64,000 bases of DNA from Arachis hypogaea (taxonomy: Eukaryota; Streptophyta; Magnoliopsida; Fabales; Fabaceae): NCBI RefSeq assembly GCF_003086295.3, contig NC_092048.1, positions 106,594,276-106,658,275 on the forward strand, in the 5' to 3' direction. Within the stretch, counting starts at the first letter, position 1. Each line of letters starts with the position of its first letter. Below the pieces are notes generated by a model. It did no database searches. It was not told where the DNA came from and saw only the letters and a list, made by a program, of their open reading frames with translations. The position numbers and the translations under genes are program-made. This document shows, one piece after another, positions 22,554 to 33,539 of this stretch.

Positions 22554-24602
22554 ATGGATGCAAGGTTCCAGAACTTGGGATTTGCTGCAAAACATTCTGC
22601 AAATGCATTCAAGATTTTGAGCAATTCTATGCAAGTTGAACGAAGTGGAGCTGATTATTGTGGTACAGATACCATTTTACGACTCGATTCCCCTGGTTCT
22701 TCAATTCCTTCCTGCATGCTCTCCTGCAAGGGAACTAAACGGAAGTGGGATCTGATTGATGGAAGCATGGGTCAGAGAGCTGGCTCTTCCTTGTCTCTTG
22801 GGCTTGGCCGTTCAACAAGTTCCTCAGACAGCAAGGGGAGCTCAACCATTGCTTGCACTGCTATATCTTCAGCCAAAGATATTGACGAAGAATCATCTAT
22901 GGATCTTGACTTGGACTTCTCTCTTCATCTTGGATGTGAGAAAGTACAGAGCCCAAACAAACTTGTTAGTTCAAATTTGAAGACAATGGAGCTGCAGCCC
23001 AAGTTTGATTTGGAGTTGAGTCTTTTGACTGGGCGCTGTGAATCGGATATTACAAGTGTTCATCTAAGTCCAACACCTCCTCAGTTGAACATGGAGATGC
23101 CTTTGGTGTTCACTGGGACACAAAATACAGAAGAGGGATCATCATCATGTAACTGGAAGCCCGGGCTTTTCCCATCATCAAATACCTCTTTAGATAGAGA
23201 CACTGGTGTCCTTTTAAAACCAAATGCAAAGCAGTTTGATCATAGTCCCGTTGTTCAGGACCTCTCATCGAGCAGACCAAAAAGTTCAGTCACTTGTACT
23301 TCCGGGCTAACACAGCATCATCAACCAGTACATCGCTCCAACAATACAAAGATATGTCAAGTTGAGGGATGCGGAAAGGGAGCCAGAGGTGCTTCTGGCC
23401 GATGTATATCTCATGGAGGTGGTAGGAGGTGCCAGAAACCTGGGTGCCACAAAGGAGCTGAGGGTCGTACTGTGTACTGCAAGGCCCATGGAGGTGGCAG
23501 GCGATGTGAATTCCTTGGTTGCACAAAGAGTGCAGAAGGGCGTACAGATTTCTGCATTGCCCATGGTGGTGGCCGAAGATGCAGTCACGAAAGTTGTACC
23601 CGAGCTGCCAGGGGGAAATCTGGATTATGTATTCGTCATGGGGGTGGCAAGAGATGCCAGAGAGAAAATTGTACCAAGAGTGCAGAAGGCCTGTCAGGTC
23701 TCTGCATCTCACATGGGGGAGGTCGTCGATGCCAAGCTCTTGGATGCACAAAAGGGGCCCAGGGGAGCACAATGTTCTGCAAAGCACATGGTGGGGGGAA
23801 ACGGTGTACAGCCCCCGGGTGCACCAAGGGTGCCGAGGGAAGCACCCCCTTTTGTAAGGGCCATGGTGGAGGAAAACGCTGTACATACCAAGGTGGTGGA
23901 GTTTGCAGTAAAAGCGTGCATGGAGGGACCAACTTCTGTGTGGCACATGGCGGTGGAAAGAGGTGTGCTATTCCTGGCTGTACAAAGAGCGCAAGAGGAC
24001 GGACTGATCATTGTGTCCGCCATGGCGGTGGGAAGAGATGCAAGTTTGAAGGGTGCGGAAAGAGTGCACAAGGAAGCACCGACTTTTGCAAGGCACATGG
24101 GGGTGGCAAGAGATGCTCTTGGGGCCATCCTGGGTCAGAATTTGGCATCCAACCAGATGGTCCTTGTAATTCATTTGCCAGGGGGAAAACTGGTCTGTGT
24201 GCACTTCATAGTGGACAAGTGCATGATAAGAGGGTTCATGGTGGTGTCTCTCTGGGATCAACTGTTCAGGATCCTCATTCTAGTAATCCAGATGAACTAA
24301 AGCGGGTACTCCTTGCCAAAGACATGGATATGGGTATGATGAAAGTGACAAGCAGCCTTGGCAATGCTGCTCCGGGGACTTACTCTGATATTAAACAATA
24401 TGAAGCTGCAAGCTCTAATGTCCCTGCCGAGGAAGGAAGTCACATGCCATCACTCACTGTTCCTGAAGGTAGGGTGCATGGTGGAAGTCTGATGGCAATG
24501 CTATCAGGGAGTTCTGTTCGTGGCTCAAGCAGTGGGAAAGGCGTTGCCAATGATCCATCTGAAGCTGTTAAAGGCTACATCATGCCCAGGAGTTGGATTT
24601 AA
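22554..24602 (+). CDS. Cys/His-repeat nuclear protein ('WRKY19-like' family, no WRKY domain)
   Basis: A single-exon frame of 682 residues. The start MDARFQNLGF agrees with what I recall for plant homologues. Residues 1-265 are Ser-rich and hold three Leu-rich segments of the LxLxL type: SLSLGLG (79-85), DLDLDFSLHL (117-126) and DLELSLL (152-158). These resemble EAR repression motifs. Residues 268-552 are eleven repeats of 25 residues on the pattern C-x4-C-x-K/R-x-A-x-G-x4-C-x2-H-G-G-G-K/R-R. Units 8 (443-470) and 11 (521-552) are longer and irregular. Each unit could bind a metal through Cys3His. The C-terminus (553-682) is Ser/Gly-rich, with VHGG words, and ends PRSWI. Homologues are often labelled 'probable WRKY transcription factor 19', but no WRKYGQK motif exists here. 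A nuclear regulator or corepressor-like role is inference; the molecular function is not established. Confidence 0.9.
   Translation: MDARFQNLGFAAKHSANAFKILSNSMQVERSGADYCGTDTILRLDSPGSSIPSCMLSCKGTKRKWDLIDGSMGQRAGSSLSLGLGRSTSSSDSKGSSTIACTAISSAKDIDEESSMDLDLDFSLHLGCEKVQSPNKLVSSNLKTMELQPKFDLELSLLTGRCESDITSVHLSPTPPQLNMEMPLVFTGTQNTEEGSSSCNWKPGLFPSSNTSLDRDTGVLLKPNAKQFDHSPVVQDLSSSRPKSSVTCTSGLTQHHQPVHRSNNTKICQVEGCGKGARGASGRCISHGGGRRCQKPGCHKGAEGRTVYCKAHGGGRRCEFLGCTKSAEGRTDFCIAHGGGRRCSHESCTRAARGKSGLCIRHGGGKRCQRENCTKSAEGLSGLCISHGGGRRCQALGCTKGAQGSTMFCKAHGGGKRCTAPGCTKGAEGSTPFCKGHGGGKRCTYQGGGVCSKSVHGGTNFCVAHGGGKRCAIPGCTKSARGRTDHCVRHGGGKRCKFEGCGKSAQGSTDFCKAHGGGKRCSWGHPGSEFGIQPDGPCNSFARGKTGLCALHSGQVHDKRVHGGVSLGSTVQDPHSSNPDELKRVLLAKDMDMGMMKVTSSLGNAAPGTYSDIKQYEAASSNVPAEEGSHMPSLTVPEGRVHGGSLMAMLSGSSVRGSSSGKGVANDPSEAVKGYIMPRSWI
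23355..24209 (+). repeat. Coding array of eleven 75-bp-type repeats
   Basis: The DNA for the eleven Cys/His units repeats about every 75 bp, with the word CATGGNGGNGG(C/A)A(G/A)(A/G)(A/C)G at each unit end. Because 75 is a multiple of three, other frames also stay open. This explains the long overlapping frames on both strands (for example 23362-24300 plus, 23290-23946 minus). Confidence 0.85.
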
Positions 24603-24927
24603 GGCTAGTCATCGTTTCTGTTTCATGGTTCCATAATTGGCATATTTATTATCTACATGTTTCATGGTTACTCCCTTTGATGTCGGATTGTTGGCGATTG
24701 GGTTTACTCTCTAATGAAGAGATTACCCAAGTTGTTTGATAAACAATCTTATGGAGGGGCTTATATCAAGGTAGGACTGTGTACTTTTGATTAGGTAGTG
24801 CGTGTTGCTCTTCGTCTTCTCCTTGTTCATGTGTCTGTAAATATTACATCTGATAAAACGTCTAGCAGGTTTGGAATGCTGGTTGCTACCTATAAGGTCT
24901 GTCAGTGTGCCATTGTATTCTATTCAT

Positions 24928-24933
24928 AATAAA
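24928..24933 (+). terminator. Polyadenylation signal AATAAA of the Cys-repeat gene
   Basis: AATAAA lies 326 bp after the stop codon, in T-rich DNA. It is the first canonical signal downstream. Confidence 0.5.
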
Positions 24934-25217
24934 GCTAGTTCGTATGTTGTGTTATTTTATAGTTTACTCTAGAGAACTGCTTGTCAGGCTTGCAGCCTAC
25001 TGGACTATTGTTGCTCCCATTTGGCAATTTCTGTTGTTATTAATAGACACTGTTGTCTTTTACATTGTATGTGCTAATGTAGGATGTGAGAGTCGAACCG
25101 GTTAATGAATCGGTGGAGTGGTGGAGTGGCTGAATCAGTGGTTAAATGGTCTAACCGGAATTAAATTGTGATTAAATTGATTTAATTAAATATAAAATAA
25201 AATTATTAAAAATTTAA

Positions 25218-25889
25218 TATATGCGGAGTGCATCTGGTTTTATATGCGACAAAAAAGTGTCTTTAAAACTTAAAGGTAAATTCTATCGCACCGCTATAAG
25301 ACCGGCTATGCTGTATGGTACGGAATGTTGGGCGGTTAAAAGGGAGCACGAACATAAGTTGAGTGTGATAGAGATGAAGATGTTGAGATGGATGAGTGGT
25401 CATACGCGATTGGATAAAATAAGGAATGAAGATATAAGGGAGAGAGTTGGAGTGGTATCCATTGTGGAAAAGATGGTTGAATTGCGTCTCACGAACATAA
25501 GTCGAGTGTGATAGAGATGAAGATGTTGAGATGGATGAGTGGTCATACGCGATTGGATAAAATAAGGAATGAAGATATAAGGGAGAGAGTTGGAGTAGTA
25601 TCCATTGTGGAAAAGATGGTTGAATCGCGTCTCAGGGTTTGGACATGTGAGAAGAAGACAGATAGAACATCCAGTCAGGAGGGTGGATGAGATGGAAGAT
25701 TGACAAAGGGCAAAAGGTAGAGGAAGACCTAAGAAGACCATCCATGAGGTGGTCAAACGAGATCTACATGTAAACGGTTTCTCTGTAGACATGATACATG
25801 ACAGAGCACAATGGCGTCGTTTGATTCATGTAGTCGACCCCACTTAGTGGGACAAGGCTTTGATGTTGTTGTTGTATCTATAATTTATC
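25218..25889 (+). mobile_element. 5'-truncated RTE-type LINE, 3' end
   Basis: The frame from 25221 encodes the C-terminal tail of a LINE reverse transcriptase protein: [48 protein letters not shown]. Further frames continue it (RVWTCEKKTDR, GRGRPKKT-like, then AQWRRLIHV-like near 25810). The end CACTTAGTGGGACAAGGCTT followed by TGTTGTTGTTG is typical of plant RTE elements. ATTAAAAATTTA occurs on both sides (25206-25217 and 25890-25901) and may be the target duplication, though the DNA is AT-rich. No catalytic RT domain is left. Confidence 0.8.
25348..25633 (+). repeat. 143-bp tandem duplication inside the LINE
   Basis: 25348-25490 and 25491-25633 are nearly identical (from ACGAACATAAG to GCGTCTC). 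143 is not a multiple of three, so the duplication shifts the frame. Confidence 0.92.
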
Positions 25890-26179
25890 ATTAAAAATTT
25901 ATAAACAAGTTTAAATATCAAAATTTATTGTTAAAGAAAATCAAAATATACACAAATGATATACACAATGTTTTATAGCAAAATATTTTTTTTTAATTAA
26001 ACATAAAAAATATTACTCATCAGTAATTACAAATCAATAATCACCATTAAGTGTTTCAAGTTACATAAGTCGACAATACAAATTACATTTTAATTAAATT
26101 TTGGATATTTCTTAGCTGCATCAAAAGATTTGCAACGTTAGTTAGCATGCAATTGATTTTTTTTCTTAATAATAATAAT

Positions 26180-28349
26180 AAGGGCAAAACATTCCATTAA
26201 GCAAAGGGGAAATTTTTTTTACATAAATCCGCCAAACTAAAATTCGGTTCATGAATCAACCAAGGTATATTTATATGTAATTCGAACCAACTAAATTCGA
26301 ACTCAACTTTCATATAATTCAAACCATGTTCATTTGAATTATACACAATTGCACACACACTAATTCGAATCAACCTGATTCAAATTACACACAGTAATTC
26401 GAATCAGGGTGATTTGAATTACACCCATACACGCGTTCCCAAGTAATTCGAATTATTTATTGTATAATTTGAATTATGCTGTTAAAAAATTAATAATTTA
26501 TTAAGAAAATTTTATTAAAAAAATTAATAATCTATTAAAAAATTTATTAAAAAAATTAGAAAAATATATTTTTTATTTCATACATAAAAAAAAGCTAACA
26601 AAATATTTAATTACGAGACTTCTTTAAAATATTAATGAGCTATCAATTCGAATTCCATACAATACTCTTTTGTCCATTTTTAATAGCTCATGAATATTTT
26701 TTAAATAATTTTTTAAATAAATTTATTTAAATTATACTACAAAAAATATTTTATTTTATGCAAAATAATTTAAAAAAATGGCTTAAAAAATGTTATGAGT
26801 ACTATAAAAATTTGTAATGTTCTAATGACTTAGGTAAATACATGCATGTATTCAAATTTTAAATAAAATACTCTACATAGTCAATAATAATTTAGAAATT
26901 AAAAAAATATTTTATTTCATACAAAACAATTAAAAATATATTTTATTCTATACAAAATAATTTTAAAAAATAGCTTAAAAGATGTTATGAGTATTATAAA
27001 AGTTTGTAATATTCTAGTGATTTAAGTAAATACATGATAAAAATATATTTTTTTTAATTTCTAAATTATTATTGACTATGTAGAGTATTTTTTTAATGTC
27101 ATAAGTCATTAGAACATTACAAATTTTTATAGTACTCCTAACATCTTTTAAGCTATTTTTTAAATTATTTGCATAGAATAAAATATTTTTTTGTGGTATA
27201 ATTTAAATAAATTTATTAAAAAATATTCATAATAATTTTTTAATAAAATTATTTAAATTATATGGTGAGATATTACATGATTCGAATTACCATGGAGAAG
27301 TTCGAATCACTCTGATTCAAATTATATGGTGAGCAATTCGAATTCTATACAATACTCTTCTGCCCATTCTTGATAGCTCATGAATATTTTTTAATAAATT
27401 TATTCAAATTATACCACAAAAAAATATTTTATTCTATGAAAATTAATTTAAAATATGACTTAAAAGATGTTAGGAGTACTATAAAAATTTGTAATGTCCT
27501 AATGACTTAGGACATTAAAGAAATACTCTACATAGTCAATAATAATTTAGAAATTAAAGAAAATATATTTTTATCATGTATTTATTTAAATCACTAGAAT
27601 ATTACAAACTTTTATAATATTCATAACATCTTTTAAGCCATTTTTTAAAATTATTTTGTATAGAATAAAATATATTTTTTAATTGTTTTGTATGGAATAA
27701 AATATTTTCTTTAATTTCTAAATTATTATTGACTATGTAGAGTATTTTATTTAAAATTTGAGTACATGCATGTATTTACCTAAGTCATTAGAACATTACA
27801 AATTTTTATAGTACTCATAACATTTTTTAAGTCATTTTTTTAAAAAATATTCATGAGCTATTAAAAATGGACAAAGATTAGTATTGTATGGAATTCGAAT
27901 TGATAGCTCATTAATATTTTAAAGAAGTCTCGTAATTAAATATTTTGTTAGCTTTTTTTATGTATGAAATAAAATATATATTTTTTTAATTTTTTTAATA
28001 AAATTTTCTTAATAAATTATTAATTTTTTAACAGTATAATTCAAATTATACCATGAATAATTCGAATCAGACAAATTTGAATTACTTAAGAACGCGTGCA
28101 TGGGTGTAATTCGAATCACCCTGATTCGAATTACTGTGTGTAATTTGAATCAGGTTGATTCAAATTAGTGTGTGTGTGCAATTGTGTATAATTCGAATGA
28201 ACATGGTTCGAATTATGTGAAAGTTGAGTTCGAATTTAGTTGGTTTGAATTACATATAAACATGCCTTGGTTGATTCATGAACCGAATTTTGGTTTGGCG
28301 GATTTGTGTAAAAAATTTCTCCCCTTGACTTAATTGAGTGTTTTGCCCT
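26180..28349. mobile_element. Palindromic MULE-like foldback element, 2.17 kb, non-coding
   Basis: The left end AGGGCAAAACATTCCATTAA (26181 on) matches the complement of the right end, AGGGCAAAACACTCAATTAA (28349 backwards). The match continues inwards (CAAATCCGCCAAACT/CAAATCCGCCAAACC, then TTCGGTTCATGAATCAACCA) through most of both arms; the centre is near 27265. The interior is full of AATTCGAATT words. A module containing CTCTACATAGTCAATAATAA occurs four times, in alternating orientation (about 26868, 27060, 27525, 27720). The flanks are AATAATAAT on both sides, a possible 9-bp duplication, but inside an AAT repeat so it cannot be proven. It has no coding capacity, so it would depend on an autonomous MULE. 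Confidence 0.8.
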
Positions 28350-28360
28350 AATAATAATAA

Positions 28361-31300
28361 GGGGTAAGTATTGTTTTGGTCCTTAATTTTGAGGGTCAGA
28401 ATCGAAAATGTCCTTGATCTAATTTTTTATTTAGAATCGCCCTTAATGTTGCATTTCCATTTAAAATCGTCCTTTCTAATAATTTTTTTTTTTATAAATG
28501 ATGAAGCTACCCTTTTCAGCTTTAGTGTTGCGGGCGAAACACTTGATGTCTCTAATTTGATGTAAACCCTCAACGTTAACCACAACATTAATCACAACGT
28601 TTCGTAAACTAAACCGATTGCAGCGTGCCCTAACCCAGAATCGGAAAGGACGGAAGCTGTTGTTAGACTGAAGAGAGCAGGCGAGTTCGAGAAACTGGAA
28701 GGAAGGGACGTGAACAGTCGGTCAAGCAGTACTTGCAGGATTTGCGTAGGTATGAGTTTCCTCCTTCCTTTGACTATAGTAGCTCTCCTCGTAGTGGTTA
28801 GTTTCGGGTTAGAAGGTTTAGGTTTTGGTAGTCTGTTGATGGTTGAAAAGAGGCTATGTGTGTTGAGACTAGGGATTAGCATCACTGTAAAATAGGGAGG
28901 TCTGTGTGATTTGTCTTTTTATTTTTTTCTATTGTTGCAATATGGTAATGTGTTCTGATAGTAATTTACTCAGGGTGTTGGAAAAGACAATGGGTTATTT
29001 TAAAGTGAAAGTCTACCATGGAGGATGGTTTACTTATCAAAATGGTCCATTACAGTATGTGGGAGGAGAAACAATAGTGATAGAAGAGATTGATGGTGAT
29101 CGGTGGTCCGTATTTGAAGCCTATGCGGAGCTAAAGCAATTTTGTTATGTGGAGTAGAATATCCTATCATTGTGGTTCAAGGATTCGACACATGAAGACA
29201 TGGAGGAAATTTTGAAGTTGCTTAAAGGTGATGTGGATTCGATTGCCATGTGTAAAATAGCAGAGTTGAGAGACTATGTAGAGTTGTATGTTGTCCACAA
29301 GGTTGAGGAGGAAGACGTATTTTCTGCTGCTAGCTACATTGATGTTGGGGAGAAACACGGGATGGTTGACATAAGTGAGGGGCAAGAGTTGGTTGTGTAT
29401 GGTGGAGTAGAGGAAAGGCGAAACCAATCTGAACCAAGTGTTGCTGATTTTGGGGCAGAGCAGAGGGACAATGAAGTTAATCAGGAAGTTGAGTGTGGTA
29501 ATTTTGGTGATAGTGACAGTCTCGATTCAGAGTATAAACCATCTGGAGAAGAGGACGACAGTGAAGATGATTCGCACTTTACCGATAGTGATGATGATCT
29601 TGATCCTGATGTAAGTGGGTTTTAAGATGTGAAAGTCATGAATAAAAAACGCAGGGCTATGAAAAAGAAGGGTGTAGCAAATGAGGACTTTGAAAATGAC
29701 GAGGGAGAAAACAATGATGAGTTAGATTTGGACCACGAGGTTGGGGCTGAGGGGTCCGATTCAGAGCATCAGGGAGTGAGGTATCCAGTTCACAAGGCAC
29801 AAAAGGATATGAATAAATACAAGTGGGAAGTTGGCACAATGTATGCATCTGGGGAGGAGTTCAAGGACACTGTGACTGCTTATGCTGTGCAAACCGCAAA
29901 GGCAATCAGGTTTAGGAAGTGTGATCTGAAGAGGGTTAGGGCTGTTTGTTCGAGAGATTGTCCTTTTTAGTTGTATGCTGCAAAAATCGGAGATGAGGAT
30001 ACTGGGAAGCTCCGCAGCATGAATTTGACTCACACATGTACTCAAGCACATAGGGTGGGATTTTACACTCGAAATGGCTTGGCAAGGCATTTAAAAAGAA
30101 GGTTGAAGCAAATCTCAAGGTGAAGATAAGGGAGTTAATTTCAAAGGATAAAAAAAAGTGGAACTTGACTGTCACTAAGTCAATGGCAAGTAAGACCAAG
30201 CAGATTACACTGGATGAAATTTAGGGAACCTTCCGAGAGCAGTATAAGAGGATTTATGACTATGGACATGAGCTCTTGAGGGCAAATCTAGGCTCCTTTG
30301 TTCGCATACAAGTGCAGAGGTCCCCAGATCTTGATAATGAAGCACCAACCTCATCCATGACCAATTACTGCATCTTCCAGAGGATCTATGTGTGCTTCGA
30401 AGTATGCAAGCAGAGCTTCCAGCATTGCAGGTCCTTCATTGGTCTAGATGGCTGCTTTTTGAAGACACCCTAGGGAGGACAATTGCTCACTGCAATTGGT
30501 TGGGATCCGAATGATCAAATGATGTCCATTGCATATGCGGTTGTAGAGGCCGAGACCAAGGACTCGTGGACTTGGTTTCTAAGTCATCTTACATCTGATA
30601 TTGGGCTTGAGAAGATGGAAAGATCCACCTTCATGTCTGACCAATAGAAAGTAAGCATACTTCACTTCATTTACATTGTGAATTATTGCAACTCTCAAGT
30701 CTCCCTAACTATATGCTCGTTGATTTCATGGTGTAGGGTTTGTTGCCAACCTACGAGGATGTTATACCAGGAGTGGACAATCGATTGTGTGTGAGACACT
30801 TATACAGCAACTTCAGAAAAATGTTTCCAGGGTTAAAATTGAAGCAACTGATGTGAAAGTGTGCTAAGGTGACTCACTAGAAGGATTGGGAGAGGTACAT
30901 AGCCGAAGTGAAAGCTATGAATCAGGAAGCTTTTCGGTACCTAAATGCTATCCCTCCTAGGTATTGGTCTCGATCTAGGTTCACCTTTAACTCTAAAGTA
31001 GATACACTGGTTAACAACATGTCTGAGAGCTTTAATTCTGCCATAATTGATGCTAGAGAGAAGCCTATAGTTACGATGTTATACGATGTTATAGTTACTA
31101 ATGACTAGGTGGGCAGAAAATAGGGAACTTGCGCATAATTATTCAGGGACAATCTTACCTAGGATTAGAATCAGGTTGGAGAGGATGTCTAGGTTAGCTG
31201 GGGAGTGGCGGCCATACTGGTTTGTAGTTCAGAAATATGAGGTTGTTAACGGATTAGACAAGTTTGCTGTTGACTTAGACATTCATGAATGTTCATGTAG

Positions 31301-33493
31301 AAGGTGGCAGATGAGTGGCATACCTTGTGTCATGCTATTAGTTGCATCAAATTCAAAGGCTTGACTTGGAACCTTTTGTGGATGGTTGTTATAAGAAAGA
31401 AGCGTACTTGAGGTGCTACGAGTCAGTCATACACCCGTTGAACGGACCAGATCTTTAGGAGAGAATAGCACATCCTGATGTTATGCCACCCCCTATAGAA
31501 GACCTAGTCACAGGCCAGTGAAAAAGAGGAGACCAGCTGCTGGAGATGAAGAACAGAGCAGCCGCACTCACTTGTCAAGGAAGGGGGAGAAACAAAGGTG
31601 CTCTATATGTGGATCTGTTGGACACAACAAAAGCAGATGCCCTAAACCCATTGAGGATTTGGTATATTTTTAATTTTTCTTCTTGCTAGGTATTGGTCTG
31701 TCTTAAGCATAATATTGTTGTGGTAAATTGCAATTGTTTATGTGGCCCAACATTCAAAGAAGGTTAGCAACAAAGGCAAAGAACAGAAGGGAAGCACCAA
31801 ATCACAGCCTCCAGCTTCCAAGGGAGGAAGGAAGATTGCCTCTTTCTAGCCCATTCCTAAACTAGCTGTCAAGAGGAAAGCTACTTCAGTAACACAGCCA
31901 CCATCTTCAGCCCAGTCCAACAATGCAGCACAGCCAAAAAGGCCTAGAGGCAGGCCCAAGGGAATCACTAAGCCCATTTGTTCAACCCAACATGATCCAC
32001 AGCTCAAGAAGCTTGCCAGCCCAACAAGTTTAGCACCTCCTTCATCCTCATCACAGCCAACCACCAGAACTCTTCCCTCATCTCAGGCAACCCTTGCCAC
32101 ATCTTCAAGCCAACCTGTTGGCCACTTCTCTGCCAGGATTTCTGGAGCACCTTACGTTTTTTCAAAGAAACTGAAGTTAATGGAAAAGTTGCCTCCAAGA
32201 AAATGGGGATTGCTTTAGGGAAATGGAAAACTTAGCATCGTATTGTCCTGATTGTATACAATGCATGTTGGCTTATTTTGAGTTATGTTTGTATTAAGTT
32301 TCTGGTACTATCAGTGTGGACTTGTTAGCTACTTTTTGTTGGTGATATTTTGCCTATGAACATCTGACTGTTGTACTTAATTACTGGCTTAGACCAGCCA
32401 ACCCATTTGAGATTAATTCTGGGTGTGAAACACTGTTTATTATGTATGTTATTATGACATTTACCATGTTGAGTTAAGTTTGTCTTTGTTTCATGTTTAC
32501 AACATTGTTATGGAATTGTTCAGTAATGGAACCCAGGTATTTGCCAACCAGAAATTCTACTCACATTTCAAGCACCAACCAGGCAACCATGCTTACATAA
32601 TTGTCATTCATACATGTTGAAACCAATTCAACAGAACAGATTCAGTGAACCCACCTAATAAATAAACCCCAGCACAATTTACCTACAGCAACATCAGCAT
32701 CATACTCCTACACCCTTTTCATACCAGGTTCAATGGAATTACACACTGTGGCCTTACCATAGAAAAATTCTGCAGTAGCAAATACACAAACCCAACCCAC
32801 CCAAAAAATCCTAACACAGCAACGACCATTAGCTTCCACTCTGCCGCTTTTGTTCATGATTTCAACGAGGAAACCGTCCTCCTCATTCTTGCAATTTCTG
32901 AGTGTTTCACCTCTGTCTCTGGATCTGTTCAACGAAAGAAGTTGCTGCCTTGATGCACCTACACATAACCACCATTTTCACTCTCCAATCCATCACCCAA
33001 ACAGCTCAATTCAGAAGAAAAGAAAAAAACAAACCTCATAGTAAACACAGCCCCATAATCTGCGACCAGAGTTCTCCTTGGTCCCCGAGGTTCGCAACAC
33101 CGGCCTCTCGCCTTGGGAATAAAGTAGCAATCTACCATGCGGGAAGATTTGCTTCGAGACGAGGTTGAGCTTTGGACAGCCATGGCGTTCTCCCTCCACG
33201 AGGTCGACGATGGTGGAATCTACAACAGTGGGAGATTGACATCACTTTACCCTTTTTTTTCCATTAGATATATATTTATAATGCTTTTCTTTTTTTTATT
33301 ATACAAATTTTTATTATGCTTGTCTATTGTGATAACTACCTGTAACGATGAAAAGGGCATTTATGTTCGAAAAAATAAAAAGGACGATTTTAAATTGAAA
33401 TGCAACATTAAGGACGATTTTAAATAAAAAATTAGATCAGGGACAGTTTCGATTCTAACCCTCAATATTAGGGATCAAAACAATACTTACCCC
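28361..33493 (+). mobile_element. MULE with 115-bp terminal inverted repeats, transposase decayed
   Basis: The terminal inverted repeats are 28361-28475 and 33379-33493. Left: GGGGTAAGTATTGTTTTGGT. Complement of right: GGGGTAAGTATTGTTTTGAT. They stay highly similar for about 115 bp (CTTAATGTTGCATTTC is shared). Both flanks read TAATAATAA (28352-28360 and 33494-33502), a 9-bp duplication as expected for Mutator-like elements, though again in an AAT repeat. A transposase pseudogene occupies 28990-32218. The remaining internal DNA (28480-28980, 32220-33370) has no gene that I recognise. Confidence 0.85.
28990..32218 (+). pseudogene. MULE transposase with SWIM, zinc knuckle and AT-hook, many stops
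   Basis: Order along the frame pieces: a PB1-like N-terminus (GYFKVKVYHGGWFTYQNGPL, then GDRWSVFEAYAE) at 28990-29160; an acidic stretch (29500-29760); TVTAYAVQTAKAIRFRKCD-like MuDR N-terminal segment (29870-29960); DDE-type core pieces FIGLDGCFLKTP (about 30437), AIGWDPNDQMMSIAYAVVEA, STFMSDQ and NNMSESFNSAI. An 86-bp GT-AG intron lies at 30651-30736, directly before GLLPTYEDVIPG. The SWIM finger (CSCRRWQMSGIPCVM) has Met where the family has the metal-binding His. A zinc knuckle CSICGSVGHNKSRC follows at about 31597, and an AT-hook RPRGRPKG near 31940. TAG/TGA stops fall at 29155, 29968, 30471, 30646 and elsewhere, so the gene is dead. It would have mobilised the element carrying it. Confidence 0.85.

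Positions 33494-33538
<45 letters not shown>
33494..33538. repeat. (AAT)n microsatellite hosting two MULE insertions
   Basis: About fifteen AAT units here, continuous in type with AAT runs at 26167-26179 and 28350-28360. The three runs look like pieces of one microsatellite split by the two MULEs. Confidence 0.85.

Positions 33539-33539
<1 letters not shown>

Noticed and set aside
23290..24300. Long overlapping frames on both strands in the Cys-repeat gene
   Set aside because: They follow from the 75-bp coding period; the 682-residue frame has family-wide features and the others encode no known domain.
22554..24602. WRKY transcription factor
   Set aside because: No WRKYGQK heptad or WRKY zinc finger is present; the usual name is a database label for the repeat family.
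33494..33538. 9-bp target duplications as proof of both MULE insertions
   Set aside because: They fall in an AAT repeat, so matching flanks are expected by chance; the terminal inverted repeats are the real evidence.
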